In this document: piece after piece, positions 1 to 7,988 of the stretch
How the letters are laid out: each line of letters opens with the position of its first letter
Numbering within the stretch: the first letter of the stretch is position 1
Assembly: GCA_016765255.1 (NCBI GenBank)
Contig: JAESQI010000200.1
Span: forward strand, 1 to 27,818
Direction: 5' to 3'
Length of the DNA stretch: 27,818 nucleotides
Source of the DNA: Robiginitomaculum sp.
Lineage (GTDB): Bacteria; Pseudomonadota; Alphaproteobacteria; Caulobacterales; Maricaulaceae
Program-made: the position numbers and the translations under genes
The notes under the pieces: model-generated
What the model was told of the DNA's origin: nothing
Database searches by the model: none
The model's input: only the letters and a program-made list of their open reading frames with translations

Positions 1-630
1 AGAAAGCATAACATCTGTTGCCCGTTTGATACTATCCACGAGGCTCTCTTTACAGCCGTAAAGATTATCAAATTTCGATTTGGTTACAGTGTCATTAACA
101 TTGATAGCAGGCACAACCAATTTGCCTTCTTTTTCCATTTGGTAGAGACGCATAACGCCCGTTGTTGTTTCTTCTGACAGGCCGCGTATGTCTTTCATCA
201 TGTCAGGATATTCTTTGTGCATAAGGACGGTCAAATCCCCGCCGTCATCCAAAATCATATTCGGTGTCCAGCCATCTGGCCCTTTTATAGTTGCGTGAAT
301 ACACTCCCAAAACTCTTCGTCAGTGAGACCTTTCCATGCATAGACAGGAACGCCCGTTACGGCAATGGCCGCAGCCGCTTGGTCTTGGGTTGAGAAAATA
401 TTACAAGACGACCAGCGCACAGTCGCGCCCAGAGCCGTCAAAGTTTCAATCAGAACAGCCGTTTGGATCGTCATGTGCAGACAACCTGCAATCCGTGCGC
501 CCTTTAGAGGTTTGCTGTCGCCAAATTCGGCGCGCAAAGACATAAGGCCCGGCATTTCTGTCTCGGCAATATTGATTTCTTTACGGCCCCAATCGGCAAG
601 GCTGATATCGGCTACTTTGTAATCGGTCAT
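1..630 (-). CDS. ahcY: Adenosylhomocysteinase, N-terminal 210 residues (runs off left edge)
   Basis: Hydrolyses S-adenosylhomocysteine to adenosine and homocysteine in the cytoplasm, completing the methyl-donor cycle. The reverse-strand reading starts MTDYKVADISLADWGRKEI, the typical start of the family. It continues with the substrate-binding segment GCLHMTIQTAVLIETL and then WSSCNIFSTQDQAAAAI. Further on come WECI, DDGGDLT and the NVNDTVTKSKFDNLYG segment, where the catalytic Lys/Asp lie in this family. The frame stays open to base 1, so the NAD-binding C-terminal half is outside the window. The ATG at 630 is preceded by AGGA with a 7-base gap. The gene diverges from kdsD. The fold and order are unmistakable. 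Confidence 0.96.
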   Translation of the reverse strand, partial: MTDYKVADISLADWGRKEINIAETEMPGLMSLRAEFGDSKPLKGARIAGCLHMTIQTAVLIETLTALGATVRWSSCNIFSTQDQAAAAIAVTGVPVYAWKGLTDEEFWECIHATIKGPDGWTPNMILDDGGDLTVLMHKEYPDMMKDIRGLSEETTTGVMRLYQMEKEGKLVVPAINVNDTVTKSKFDNLYGCKESLVDSIKRATDVMLS

Positions 631-670
631 GTGAGAGTCCTGTTGGGAGGGGAAAGTTTTTAACCAGCAG

Positions 671-699
671 GCTATAAGTTCTTTTTCCACCAAGTGCAA
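671..699 (-). promoter_or_regulatory. Candidate sigma70-type promoter for ahcY
   Basis: On the minus strand a -35 like TTGCAC (699-694) and a -10 like TATAGC (676-671) are separated by 17 bases. The predicted start lies about 35 bases before the ahcY ATG. That leader is too short for a SAH riboswitch. Matches are 3/6 and 4/6, so this is only a candidate. Confidence 0.35.
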
Positions 700-744
700 T
701 GCCTTTTTTATTCCCCGTTCAGATAAAAAACACGCCGCCAAGCA

Positions 745-773
745 TTCACATTGGGCATTATTGCTGATACAAA
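745..773 (+). promoter_or_regulatory. Candidate promoter for kdsD, placing the RNA start at or near the ATG
   Basis: TTCACA (745-750) and TACAAA (768-773) are 17 bases apart, matching sigma70 hexamers at 5/6 and 4/6. Transcription would begin about 779-781, right at the ATG at 781. No Shine-Dalgarno sequence precedes that ATG, which fits a leaderless mRNA. Inferred from the sequence only. Confidence 0.35.
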
Positions 774-780
774 ACCCAAT

Positions 781-1746
781 ATGCAATCCTCTCTTCCTAT
801 TGATGTCGCCCGACGCGTTCTCCAGACCGAAATTGATGGTCTTTTGGCGCTCTCAGACAAATTGGGCGACGAGTTTTCTATGGTTGTTGACCAGCTCTCT
901 AAATTGAGCGGGCATGTAATATTAGCAGGGGTTGGGAAAAGTGGTCATGTGGCGCGTAAAATTGCAGCCACCTTGGCGTCCACTGGCACACCGTCTCTCT
1001 TCATCCATCCCACAGAAGCCAGTCACGGCGACATGGGTATGATTAAAAAAGGCGATGTTGTCATCGCCCTGTCCCGCTCAGGCGAGACACAAGAACTTGC
1101 CGATATAACCAGATTTTGCAAACGGTTTGATGTGACCCTCATCGCAATCACGTGCATGGAAAACAGCACTTTGGCAAAGGCATGTGACATATTGTTGTTA
1201 CTGCCTGACGCTGCGGAAGCGTGCAATATAACGGGAGCGCCCACAACGTCCACTATATTGCAAATGGCCTTAGGGGACGCTTTGGCAGTGGCTCTGTTGG
1301 AGTTGCGCGGGTTTACCGCTGGTGATTTTAAAACCTTTCACCCAGGCGGCAATCTCGGGGCACAACTCACATTTGCGCAAGATATTATGCATACGGGCAA
1401 CCATGTGCCGCTCGTGGGCCACGCCGCCCTCATGGATGAAGCCCTGACCATTATGAGTGATAAGGGATTTGGCTGCGTGGGGATTACAGATCAAGCAGGC
1501 CAGTTCATCGGCATGATCACAGATGGAGACATACGCCGTAACCTCCATAAGGATTTGCCTAACTTAAAGGCCAAGCACATTATGACGACAAATCCCAAAA
1601 CCGTAACCCCACAAACATTAGCGGTCGAAACCCTGAAAATCATGACGGCCTCACCGCCGAAGGTCATGCAAATATTTGTATTACTTGGTGGGGAGCCAAT
1701 TGGTATAATACATATGCATGACCTTCTGCGGGCTGGGTTGGTGTAA
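781..1746 (+). CDS. kdsD: Arabinose-5-phosphate isomerase (KdsD/KpsF family)
   Basis: Converts ribulose-5-phosphate to arabinose-5-phosphate, the first committed step to Kdo for lipopolysaccharide or capsule. The protein has an N-terminal SIS domain with GVGKSGHVARKIAATLASTG, then HPTEASHGDMGM and ALSRSGETQEL. Two CBS repeats follow: one from about DIMHTGNHVPLV through MITDGDIRR, the other from IMTTNPKTVTP to the C-terminus. The length of 321 residues is normal. I chose ATG 781. A TTG at 751 would add ten residues, but it has no ribosome site and lies inside the candidate promoter. The next gene downstream is also a sugar-phosphate enzyme. Confidence 0.94.
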   Translation: MQSSLPIDVARRVLQTEIDGLLALSDKLGDEFSMVVDQLSKLSGHVILAGVGKSGHVARKIAATLASTGTPSLFIHPTEASHGDMGMIKKGDVVIALSRSGETQELADITRFCKRFDVTLIAITCMENSTLAKACDILLLLPDAAEACNITGAPTTSTILQMALGDALAVALLELRGFTAGDFKTFHPGGNLGAQLTFAQDIMHTGNHVPLVGHAALMDEALTIMSDKGFGCVGITDQAGQFIGMITDGDIRRNLHKDLPNLKAKHIMTTNPKTVTPQTLAVETLKIMTASPPKVMQIFVLLGGEPIGIIHMHDLLRAGLV

Positions 1747-1877
1747 AATGTACACCCTCATGACCTTAAACGGTGCGAGGTGTTATTTCCGTCGGTTTTT
1801 AAAAAATAATCATGAAGGTTTAAGACTATTGCGCTTAAATAAGGCAAATTAAATCAACGCCTCTTAAAGGATAGACC

Positions 1878-3410
1878 ATGAATATGAAACCGAAATCGGT
1901 ACTCCGAGCCAATACGCTCGCCTTTGAAAATCAAGCTTTAATCAAGCCGACAGGCTTTCGCGAATATGACGCGCGGTGGTGGTTTGGCGATCATGAGAGC
2001 ATGGCAGGGGCGGGCAAAGCGCCCGAAATAAACCTATACGGTATACAGCTTTTGGGCGCGTCTCTTGGCACACTAATCCACGAGTTGGGCGTTAAACCGC
2101 AAATCGTCGTGGGCCATGATTACCGTTCTTATTCACTGTCAATCAAACAGGCTTTGATCACAGGCCTCATGAGTGCAGGTATCGAAGTTATGGACATTGG
2201 CCTCGCCCTATCTCCGACCGCCTATTTCGCTCAATTTGCATTAGACGTTGCGTGTGTGGCTATGGTGACGGCAAGCCACAATACCAATGGTTGGACAGGG
2301 GTGAAAATGGGGGTGGAAAAACCGCTAACTTTTGGCCCTGACGAAATGAGCCGCCTTAAAGAAATCGCCTTGTCTGGCAAAGCTATAAATAGAGGCGGCG
2401 GTGGATACCAAAAAATTGAAGATATGGCCGCTCTCTATATGCGAGACCTTGCCAAGGGCATTAAGATCAAACGTAAAATTCGCGTAGTCGCAGCCTGCGG
2501 GAACGGAACAGCAGGCGCATTTGCCCCCCATGTTTTGAGTAAAATTGGTGTCGAAGTCATTCCCGTTCAGTGCGAGCTTGATCATAATTTCCCCGCCTAT
2601 AACCCCAACCCTGAAGATATGAAAATGCTCCATGCGATGCGCGACGCGGTGCTAGAACACAAAGCAGACCTCGCCGTTGGTTTTGACGGCGACGGAGACC
2701 GATGCGGCGTGGTTGATAATGAAGGCGAAGAAATATTTGCTGATAAAGTCGGGGTGATGCTGGCCCGTGATCTCTCGGCAAAGTTTAAAAACGCGCAATT
2801 TGTCGCCGACGTGAAATCAACGGGGCTTTATGCCACGGATCCCGTCTTGATGGCTAACGGCGCAAAAACCGATTATTACAAAACTGGTCATTCCTATATT
2901 AAGCGCCGTTCCAAGGAACTCGGCGCTCTGGTCGGGTTTGAAAAATCAGGTCATTATTTCTTTAACGCCCCCATTGGACGGGGTTATGACGACGGGATAT
3001 TATCCGCCATCGCCATTTTGCAAATGCTCGATAATAACCCAGACAAATCCATGGCTGATTTACGCCGCGCCCTGCCCAAAACATGGGGCAGCCCGACCAT
3101 GTCGCCCTATTGTGATGATGAGAAAAAATACGGCGTGGTCGATAAGGTTATCGCTGAATATCAAAAAGCTTTTAAAGACGGGGACAAATTACTTGGCCAA
3201 TCCATTCGTGATGTCAACACCGTCAACGGGGTGCGGGTCACCTTAGAGGACGGCACATGGGGCCTCGTGCGCGCCTCTTCCAACACCCCCAATCTGGTCG
3301 TGGTCGTGGAAAGCCCGACAAGTGAGACCAACAAAACCAACATGTTTCGCGAAATCGAAACCAGACTCGCCAAATACGAAGACGTTGGCGAGTATGACCA
3401 AAAAATTTGA
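1878..3410 (+). CDS. Phosphomannomutase/phosphoglucomutase (alpha-D-phosphohexomutase family)
   Basis: Interconverts hexose-6-phosphate and hexose-1-phosphate (mannose and/or glucose), feeding GDP-mannose or UDP-glucose synthesis for surface polysaccharides. All four family signatures are present in the 510 residues: the phosphoserine loop TASHN (Ser133), the metal loop DGDGDR (Asp270, 272, 274), the sugar-binding loop FEKSGH (Glu355) and the phosphate-binding RASSNTPN near residue 465. The third signature has the Glu-x-Ser-Gly-His pattern seen in mannose/glucose-type enzymes. AAAGGA precedes the ATG by about 8 bases. It follows kdsD by 131 bases, so it probably has its own promoter. Preference between mannose and glucose cannot be read from the sequence; manB, algC or pgm would each be possible names. 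Confidence 0.92.
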   Translation: MNMKPKSVLRANTLAFENQALIKPTGFREYDARWWFGDHESMAGAGKAPEINLYGIQLLGASLGTLIHELGVKPQIVVGHDYRSYSLSIKQALITGLMSAGIEVMDIGLALSPTAYFAQFALDVACVAMVTASHNTNGWTGVKMGVEKPLTFGPDEMSRLKEIALSGKAINRGGGGYQKIEDMAALYMRDLAKGIKIKRKIRVVAACGNGTAGAFAPHVLSKIGVEVIPVQCELDHNFPAYNPNPEDMKMLHAMRDAVLEHKADLAVGFDGDGDRCGVVDNEGEEIFADKVGVMLARDLSAKFKNAQFVADVKSTGLYATDPVLMANGAKTDYYKTGHSYIKRRSKELGALVGFEKSGHYFFNAPIGRGYDDGILSAIAILQMLDNNPDKSMADLRRALPKTWGSPTMSPYCDDEKKYGVVDKVIAEYQKAFKDGDKLLGQSIRDVNTVNGVRVTLEDGTWGLVRASSNTPNLVVVVESPTSETNKTNMFREIETRLAKYEDVGEYDQKI

Positions 3411-3425
3411 GGTTTGCAAAAAATA

Positions 3426-3758
3426 ATGAACAGTTTATTTATTTACGGAACCTTGGCGCCCGGGGAAGAAAACGCCCATATTATGGACGGCATGGTCGGC
3501 ATTTGGACACAGGCCAGTGTGCGCGGCAAACGTTTTAATATCGGATGGGGGGTGCATAGCGGTCATCCTGGCCTCATACCTGACCAAGAGGGTGTAGTGG
3601 TGAACGGGCTTATTTTTACCTCCAAAGACCTACCCGCACATTGGGACAGACTCGATACATTCGAAGGCAAAGACTATAAACGCGTCATGATTATGGCCAC
3701 ATTAGAAAATGGCGATAAGGTGAAAACACAAATCTATAGCGTATTGAGCCGAGATTAA
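3426..3758 (+). CDS. Gamma-glutamylcyclotransferase-like (AIG2/GGACT fold) protein
   Basis: A 110-residue protein starting MNSLFIYGTLAPGEENAHI. The YGTL loop binds the gamma-glutamyl group in this fold, and the conserved acid is the Glu in LDTFEGKDYKR. Relatives cyclise gamma-glutamyl amines or peptides to 5-oxoproline, but the substrate of bacterial single-domain members is mostly unknown. A TTG at 3414 would add four residues; ATG 3426 gives the usual N-terminus. It starts 15 bases after the hexomutase stop and is probably co-transcribed. Its stop codon overlaps the glmM stop from the other strand (shared TTAA at 3755-3758). Confidence 0.82.
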   Translation: MNSLFIYGTLAPGEENAHIMDGMVGIWTQASVRGKRFNIGWGVHSGHPGLIPDQEGVVVNGLIFTSKDLPAHWDRLDTFEGKDYKRVMIMATLENGDKVKTQIYSVLSRD

Positions 3759-5104
3759 AGCGCGTTTTCGATAACGCCTACTAAGCCATCTGTCACACTT
3801 TGCACGGCGGCAAAATCATCGCCTTCTGCCATAACGCGAATCAGAGGTTCGGTGCCTGACGCTCGTACTAAGATACGCCCGCTCCTGCCCATTTGCGCAT
3901 GTGCGTCTTTGATGGCAGATTGTACGCTTTTAATCTCAAGCGGGTTTTGGCCTGAATATCGTACATTTTTGAGAAGCTGCGGTACTGCCGTGAATAAATC
4001 TAGCACTTCACTGGCGGGTTTATCTTTGCGGATAATTTCGGCCAAAACCTGTAGGGCAGCAATTGTACCGTCCCCTGTCGGAGAAAAATCTGTCATCAAT
4101 ATATGCCCTGATTGCTCTCCGCCGACATTATATCCATCTTGTCGCATACGGGCAGCCACATAACGGTCGCCAACATCTGTGCGGATCAGTTCCAGTTTTT
4201 CATCCCCCAATCGCCGTTCAAGACCAAGGTTTGACATCACGGTCGCCACAATGCCGTTTCTTGACAGGCGGTTTGTTTGCTTCCAACCGATAGCCATGAG
4301 GGCCAATAATTGATCCCCGTCAACGATTTTACCTTTCTCGTCGCACATGATCAGACGGTCAGCGTCCCCGTCCAGAGCAATACCTATATCGGCTTTGTGT
4401 TCAAGCACGGCTTTTGACAAAGCATCCGTATGGGTTGAACCACATAATGCATTTATATTGGTACCGTCAGGATCCGTGCCAATGGTGATCACTTCACTCG
4501 CCCCCAATTCCCAGAGGGTTGCGGGCGCGGTTTTATAGGCAGCGCCATTGGCGCAATCAAGGACAATCCTAAGACCGTTGAGTGTAATGCGGCGCGGAAA
4601 TGTGGCTTTGACAATTTCGATATAGCGAGCTTGCGCATTATCATAGCGCTTTGCACGACCCAGATTGGCGCCCGTGGCCAGCCCCTCTTCCAAGCCTTGC
4701 TGCATCAATTTTTCGATTTCTGCTTCGGCACTATCTGAGAGCTTTTTCCCGTCAGGGCCGAAAAATTTAATGCCGTTATCATGAAATTTGTTATGGGACG
4801 CGGTGATCATAACGCCCAAATCTGCGCGTAAGGAACGGGTCATCATGGATACACCTGGCGTTGGCAATGGGCCGAATAGGCGTACATCCATCCCCACAGC
4901 CGTAAAACCAGCCACCAATGCAGGTTCAATCATATAGCCCGATAAGCGGGTATCTTTGCCAATCACCACGCTATGGCGGCGACCATTTTCGCGCATGAAA
5001 TATTTTCCAGCCGCCATCCCTAGTTTGAGGACGTTTTGCGGTTCCATGACGCCGCTATTGGCAAGGCCGCGTACACCATCAGTGCCGAAAAATTTCTTGC
5101 CCAT
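3755..5104 (-). CDS. glmM: Phosphoglucosamine mutase
   Basis: Converts glucosamine-6-phosphate to glucosamine-1-phosphate on the way to UDP-GlcNAc for peptidoglycan and lipid A. The protein begins MGKKFFGTDGVRGLAN, diagnostic for GlmM. It carries the phosphoserine loop TASHN (Ser103), the metal loop DGDADR (Asp245, 247, 249), the substrate loop GEQSGH (Glu330) and the phosphate loop RASGTEPLIRVM (from residue 414). The length of 449 is normal. GAGGG lies about 6 bases before the ATG. It diverges from glmS across 194 bases, an arrangement that could coordinate two consecutive steps of one pathway. Its stop overlaps that of the convergent cyclotransferase-like gene. Confidence 0.97.
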   Translation of the reverse strand: MGKKFFGTDGVRGLANSGVMEPQNVLKLGMAAGKYFMRENGRRHSVVIGKDTRLSGYMIEPALVAGFTAVGMDVRLFGPLPTPGVSMMTRSLRADLGVMITASHNKFHDNGIKFFGPDGKKLSDSAEAEIEKLMQQGLEEGLATGANLGRAKRYDNAQARYIEIVKATFPRRITLNGLRIVLDCANGAAYKTAPATLWELGASEVITIGTDPDGTNINALCGSTHTDALSKAVLEHKADIGIALDGDADRLIMCDEKGKIVDGDQLLALMAIGWKQTNRLSRNGIVATVMSNLGLERRLGDEKLELIRTDVGDRYVAARMRQDGYNVGGEQSGHILMTDFSPTGDGTIAALQVLAEIIRKDKPASEVLDLFTAVPQLLKNVRYSGQNPLEIKSVQSAIKDAHAQMGRSGRILVRASGTEPLIRVMAEGDDFAAVQSVTDGLVGVIENAL

Positions 5105-5298
5105 GATTTCCCTCTTAACGCTTATAAAAAAGACATGCTATTATTTTACCGTGCTTTAGTAATTGATTTATATCATGCAAATTTTAGGCCATACTATAAA
5201 TTTTTATACACTGTATTTTAGAATTTTTGGTATATATATTTGATTTACGCCGTATTCTAAAGGTAAGCGTACAAAAATAATACAAATAAAGGGCATTT
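5105..5298. promoter_or_regulatory. AT-rich divergent control region between glmM and glmS
   Basis: These 194 bases are clearly more AT-rich than the flanking genes, with runs such as TATATATATTTG. They must hold both divergent promoters. I could not fix a convincing -35/-10 pair for either gene. No glmS ribozyme core was recognised; that ribozyme is known from Gram-positive bacteria. Confidence 0.5.
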
Positions 5299-7143
5299 AT
5301 GTGCGGAATTATTGGAATAGCAGGAACTCAACCCGTTACAGACCGTTTGGTTGAAGGCCTAAAGAGGTTAGAATACCGTGGGTATGATAGTGCAGGCATT
5401 GCCGTCATTGAAAAACTGGGCCAACAAACACAGTTGATACGCCGCCGCGCCAAGGGAAAAATAGTCAATCTTGAAAAACAGATTGAGCTTGAACCAGCCG
5501 ACGGTATGCTCGGGATTGCCCACACACGGTGGGCCACCCACGGCGCGCCAAATGAAACCAACGCCCATCCTCATTTTGCGGGCCGCGTTGGACTGGTGCA
5601 CAACGGCATCATCGAAAATTTCACCAGTTTGCGCGAGGATCTTAAATCTAGCCGCACATTTGTGACGGAAACGGACACAGAAGTTGTCGCCCACCTAATC
5701 GACGAGGCGATGAAATCGGGCCTGTCTGGCAAAGATGCATTTGCCCAATCCTTAAAGAAATTAACTGGAGCCTTTGCCCTTGGCGTCATTATTGACGGGG
5801 TGGACGGGCAATTATTTGCGGCGCGCAGGGGCAGTCCGCTTGCCATCGGATTGGGCGAGAATGAAAACTATATTGGGTCTGACGCTATCGCCCTCGCCTC
5901 GCTTTCGACCCGTATTATTTATTTGGAAGAAGGCGATTGGGCCGTGATTACAACGGACAGTGTTGAAATATTTGACGCCGATGATAACCCCGTTAAACGT
6001 GATATTACGATTGTAACAGGCAGTTTGGCGGCGGCAGAAAAAGGCAATTACCGCCATTTCATGCTCAAAGAAATTTACGAGCAACCCGAATCCGTCTCCC
6101 ACACGCTGACCCATTATGTAGATGCCTTTAACCACAAGATTAAAACCACAAAACAGTTAAAGCTATCTGGACTTGATTTCAAAGACATTGAACGGGTCAG
6201 TCTTGTGGCCTGCGGCACGGCTGCTTACGCCGCCTATGTGGCAAAATACTGGTTTGAGCAAATCGCGAACCTCCCTGTTGATGTGGATATTGCGTCGGAA
6301 TTTCGCTACCGTAAACCTGCTTTGATTAAAAACTCTATTACAATGGTTGTCTCTCAATCAGGCGAAACAGCAGATACACTGGCCGCCCTGCGCTATGCTC
6401 AGCAAAAAGGCTTACAAACCGCCGCCCTTGTCAATGTGATGAATTCTACCATGGGACGTGAAGCAGATTTTGCTTTGCCGATCAATGCAGGGCCAGAAAT
6501 AGGTGTGGCGTCAACAAAAGCATTTACCTCACAACTGACCGCCCTCTTGTCACTTGCCATTTGCGCAGGTGTCGAGCGCGGGCATATTAACGCCGCGCAG
6601 GAACGAGGCCTCATCGAAGCCTTAACCCAAATGCCTCGCCTCATTGCCGAGACCCTCACCTTGGATAGCGAAATCGAAACATTGGCCCATGATCTCTCCA
6701 AGGCCAAAAATGCATTTTATTTGGGTAGAGGTTTACATTTCCCCTTGGCCCTCGAAGGCGCACTCAAACTTAAGGAAATTTCTTATGTCCACGCGGAAGG
6801 GTATGCGGCTGGCGAATTAAAACACGGCCCCATTGCCTTGATCGAAGAAGGCACGCCCGTTATCGTGATTGCGCCTACGGACGAATTGTTTGAAAAAACT
6901 GTATCCAATATGCAAGAAGTCTCAACGCGGGGCGCGAAAATTTTGCTGATCACCGACAAAGAGGGCGCGCTCAAAACCAAAGGCATGGCCGACGCGACGC
7001 TGATATGTCCAGAGGTGAGTGTTGAAACCGCGCCGATTGTCTACGCAGTCACCATCCAGCTCCTCGCCTATCACGCCGCCGTGCATTTGGGGACGGATGT
7101 GGATCAGCCCCGTAATTTGGCCAAATCAGTTACGGTTGAATAA
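5299..7143 (+). CDS. glmS: Glutamine-fructose-6-phosphate aminotransferase (isomerizing)
   Basis: Makes glucosamine-6-phosphate from fructose-6-phosphate and glutamine, the entry to amino-sugar synthesis. The 614 residues start MCGIIGIAG, so after Met removal Cys becomes the N-terminal nucleophile of the glutaminase domain. The domain continues with LEYRGYDSAGIAV and HTRWATHGAPNETNAHPH. Two SIS sugar-isomerase domains follow, with VACGTAAYAAYVAKYW, VSQSGETADTLAALR and, near the C-terminus, the segment ALKLKEISYVHAEGYAAGEL. The protein ends LAKSVTVE, the conserved terminus. An AAAGGG stands about 5 bases before the ATG. The last 18 coding bases overlap the 3' end of the convergent membrane-protein gene. 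Confidence 0.98.
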   Translation: MCGIIGIAGTQPVTDRLVEGLKRLEYRGYDSAGIAVIEKLGQQTQLIRRRAKGKIVNLEKQIELEPADGMLGIAHTRWATHGAPNETNAHPHFAGRVGLVHNGIIENFTSLREDLKSSRTFVTETDTEVVAHLIDEAMKSGLSGKDAFAQSLKKLTGAFALGVIIDGVDGQLFAARRGSPLAIGLGENENYIGSDAIALASLSTRIIYLEEGDWAVITTDSVEIFDADDNPVKRDITIVTGSLAAAEKGNYRHFMLKEIYEQPESVSHTLTHYVDAFNHKIKTTKQLKLSGLDFKDIERVSLVACGTAAYAAYVAKYWFEQIANLPVDVDIASEFRYRKPALIKNSITMVVSQSGETADTLAALRYAQQKGLQTAALVNVMNSTMGREADFALPINAGPEIGVASTKAFTSQLTALLSLAICAGVERGHINAAQERGLIEALTQMPRLIAETLTLDSEIETLAHDLSKAKNAFYLGRGLHFPLALEGALKLKEISYVHAEGYAAGELKHGPIALIEEGTPVIVIAPTDELFEKTVSNMQEVSTRGAKILLITDKEGALKTKGMADATLICPEVSVETAPIVYAVTIQLLAYHAAVHLGTDVDQPRNLAKSVTVE

Positions 7144-7365
7144 GCGCCTCCACGCACGGTATTCGCAGGCCATAAAACTTTTATTTCCTGAAATGATCCA
7201 GAACATAATGATCATGGACGGTATAAAGACCAACAGATCAACCACTTTGAACGGCATGTTAAAGGGTTCCAATATGTCTGGGCCGACGATCATCCATGCG
7301 GCTGCTAATATTGAGCCCCCTATAATCATAAAGGCTGACTTGTTTCTATTTGATTGTTTACGCAT
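7126..7365 (-). CDS. Small two-helix membrane protein, last gene of the XRE operon
   Basis: I do not recognise the family. The protein has 79 residues: a basic N-terminus (MRKQSNRNKS), a helix of about 20 residues (AFMIIGGSILAAAWMIV), a short polar loop, a second helix (VVDLLVFIPSMIIMFWIISG) and a basic tail ending RRLFNRN. The start at 7365 is well supported because AAAGGAG lies 6 bases upstream. The ATG overlaps the end of the XRE gene by 8 bases, so the two are probably translationally coupled. The 3' end runs 18 bases into glmS on the other strand. A role as membrane partner of the regulator is a guess from position only. Confidence 0.7.
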   Translation of the reverse strand: MRKQSNRNKSAFMIIGGSILAAAWMIVGPDILEPFNMPFKVVDLLVFIPSMIIMFWIISGNKSFMACEYRAWRRLFNRN

Positions 7366-7567
7366 TCTCTTCTCCTTTATCATCTTCAAAAATTTCTTCT
7401 ATTGCCCGCTCAAACAGGCGGGATATTTTAAAGGCTAATGGCAAAGACGGATCATAACGCCCTTTTTCTAAAGCATTTATAGTTTGCCGCGAGACATTGA
7501 GTTTCTCCCCAAGTACCGCTTGGCTCCAATCGCGTTCGGCGCGCAATACTTTTAAAATATTTTTCAC
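7358..7567 (-). CDS. Small XRE/Cro-CI-family DNA-binding regulator
   Basis: A 69-residue protein that is almost entirely one helix-turn-helix domain: LKVLRAERDWSQAVLGEKLN, then the recognition helix VSRQTINALEKGRYDPSLP. It continues LAFKISRLFERAIEEIF, typical of short XRE regulators that lack a ligand domain. The start is GTG at 7567. AGGTGG lies at proper distance, and the GTG overlaps the stop of the preceding gene as GTGA; an upstream GTG at 7573 sits too close to the ribosome site. It is flanked in the operon by two membrane-protein genes, a common setting for this class. Autoregulation through the dyad upstream of the operon is plausible but unproved. Confidence 0.9.
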   Translation of the reverse strand: MKNILKVLRAERDWSQAVLGEKLNVSRQTINALEKGRYDPSLPLAFKISRLFERAIEEIFEDDKGEENA

Positions 7568-7977
7568 GGACACCCACCTTTGAGGCCCGCTTTTTTATTA
7601 AGGACAAATGAGGCTATCCCGTAAGCAAAGTAGAACCCAGGTCCTGCAAAAAATATAGGGATACGCGGCACATCAGTCATCAGCTCCATGAGCCCCCAGC
7701 CACTTGCAAAAGCTGTAACGATCATCAAGCCAATCATCATCGCTTCGGTTTGAATGGCTCGTAAATACTCGTCTAGTTCTTTCACATAGCGCCACTGGGC
7801 CCACATCCATACAAATATGGCCAGCACGGGGATAAGGGTTAAAATATAAATCGCGTTAGTTGGAAAAAACGGCTTTCCCTCTGCCCATGAAATTACAAAC
7901 ACACCGACCAGATAGACAATCACGGCTGGAATAAAGAGTCGGAAATAGCGTTTAGCCGCTTGTTTATGATGATCCAT
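7564..7977 (-). CDS. Four-helix integral membrane protein of unknown function
   Basis: The family was not recognised. The 137 residues contain four predicted membrane helices: RLFIPAVIVYLVGVFVISW, AIYILTLIPVLAIFVWMWAQ, MMIGLMIVTAFASGWGLMEL and IFFAGPGFYFAYGIASFVL. A short charged loop (RYVKELDEYLRAIQTE) sits between helices two and three, and the tail ends in GGCP. ATG 7977 is preferred because GGAG lies 6 bases before it. An ATG at 7989 overlaps the hydrolase stop as TAATG but lacks a ribosome site. The stop overlaps the XRE start. Gene order suggests it works with, or is controlled by, the XRE protein; no substrate can be inferred. Confidence 0.8.
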   Translation of the reverse strand: MDHHKQAAKRYFRLFIPAVIVYLVGVFVISWAEGKPFFPTNAIYILTLIPVLAIFVWMWAQWRYVKELDEYLRAIQTEAMMIGLMIVTAFASGWGLMELMTDVPRIPIFFAGPGFYFAYGIASFVLNKKAGLKGGCP

Positions 7978-7988
7978 TTTTGGCTCCA

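Noticed and set aside
631..744. SAH or SAM riboswitch before ahcY
   Set aside because: The likely leader is only about 35 bases and no conserved riboswitch core was visible.
751..780. TTG 751 as the kdsD start
   Set aside because: No ribosome site and it lies within the candidate promoter; ATG 781 gives the usual family N-terminus.
1765..1824. Inverted repeat CTTAAAC/GTTTAAG between kdsD and the hexomutase gene
   Set aside because: Arms are seven bases and 46 bases apart, with no T-tract; likely chance in AT-rich DNA.
5221..5298. glmS ribozyme
   Set aside because: The leader is short, AT-rich and lacks any recognisable ribozyme core.
7019..7438. Plus-strand open frame of 139 codons across the end of glmS
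   Set aside because: It overlaps glmS and the coupled XRE operon on the other strand and has no recognisable domain or ribosome site.
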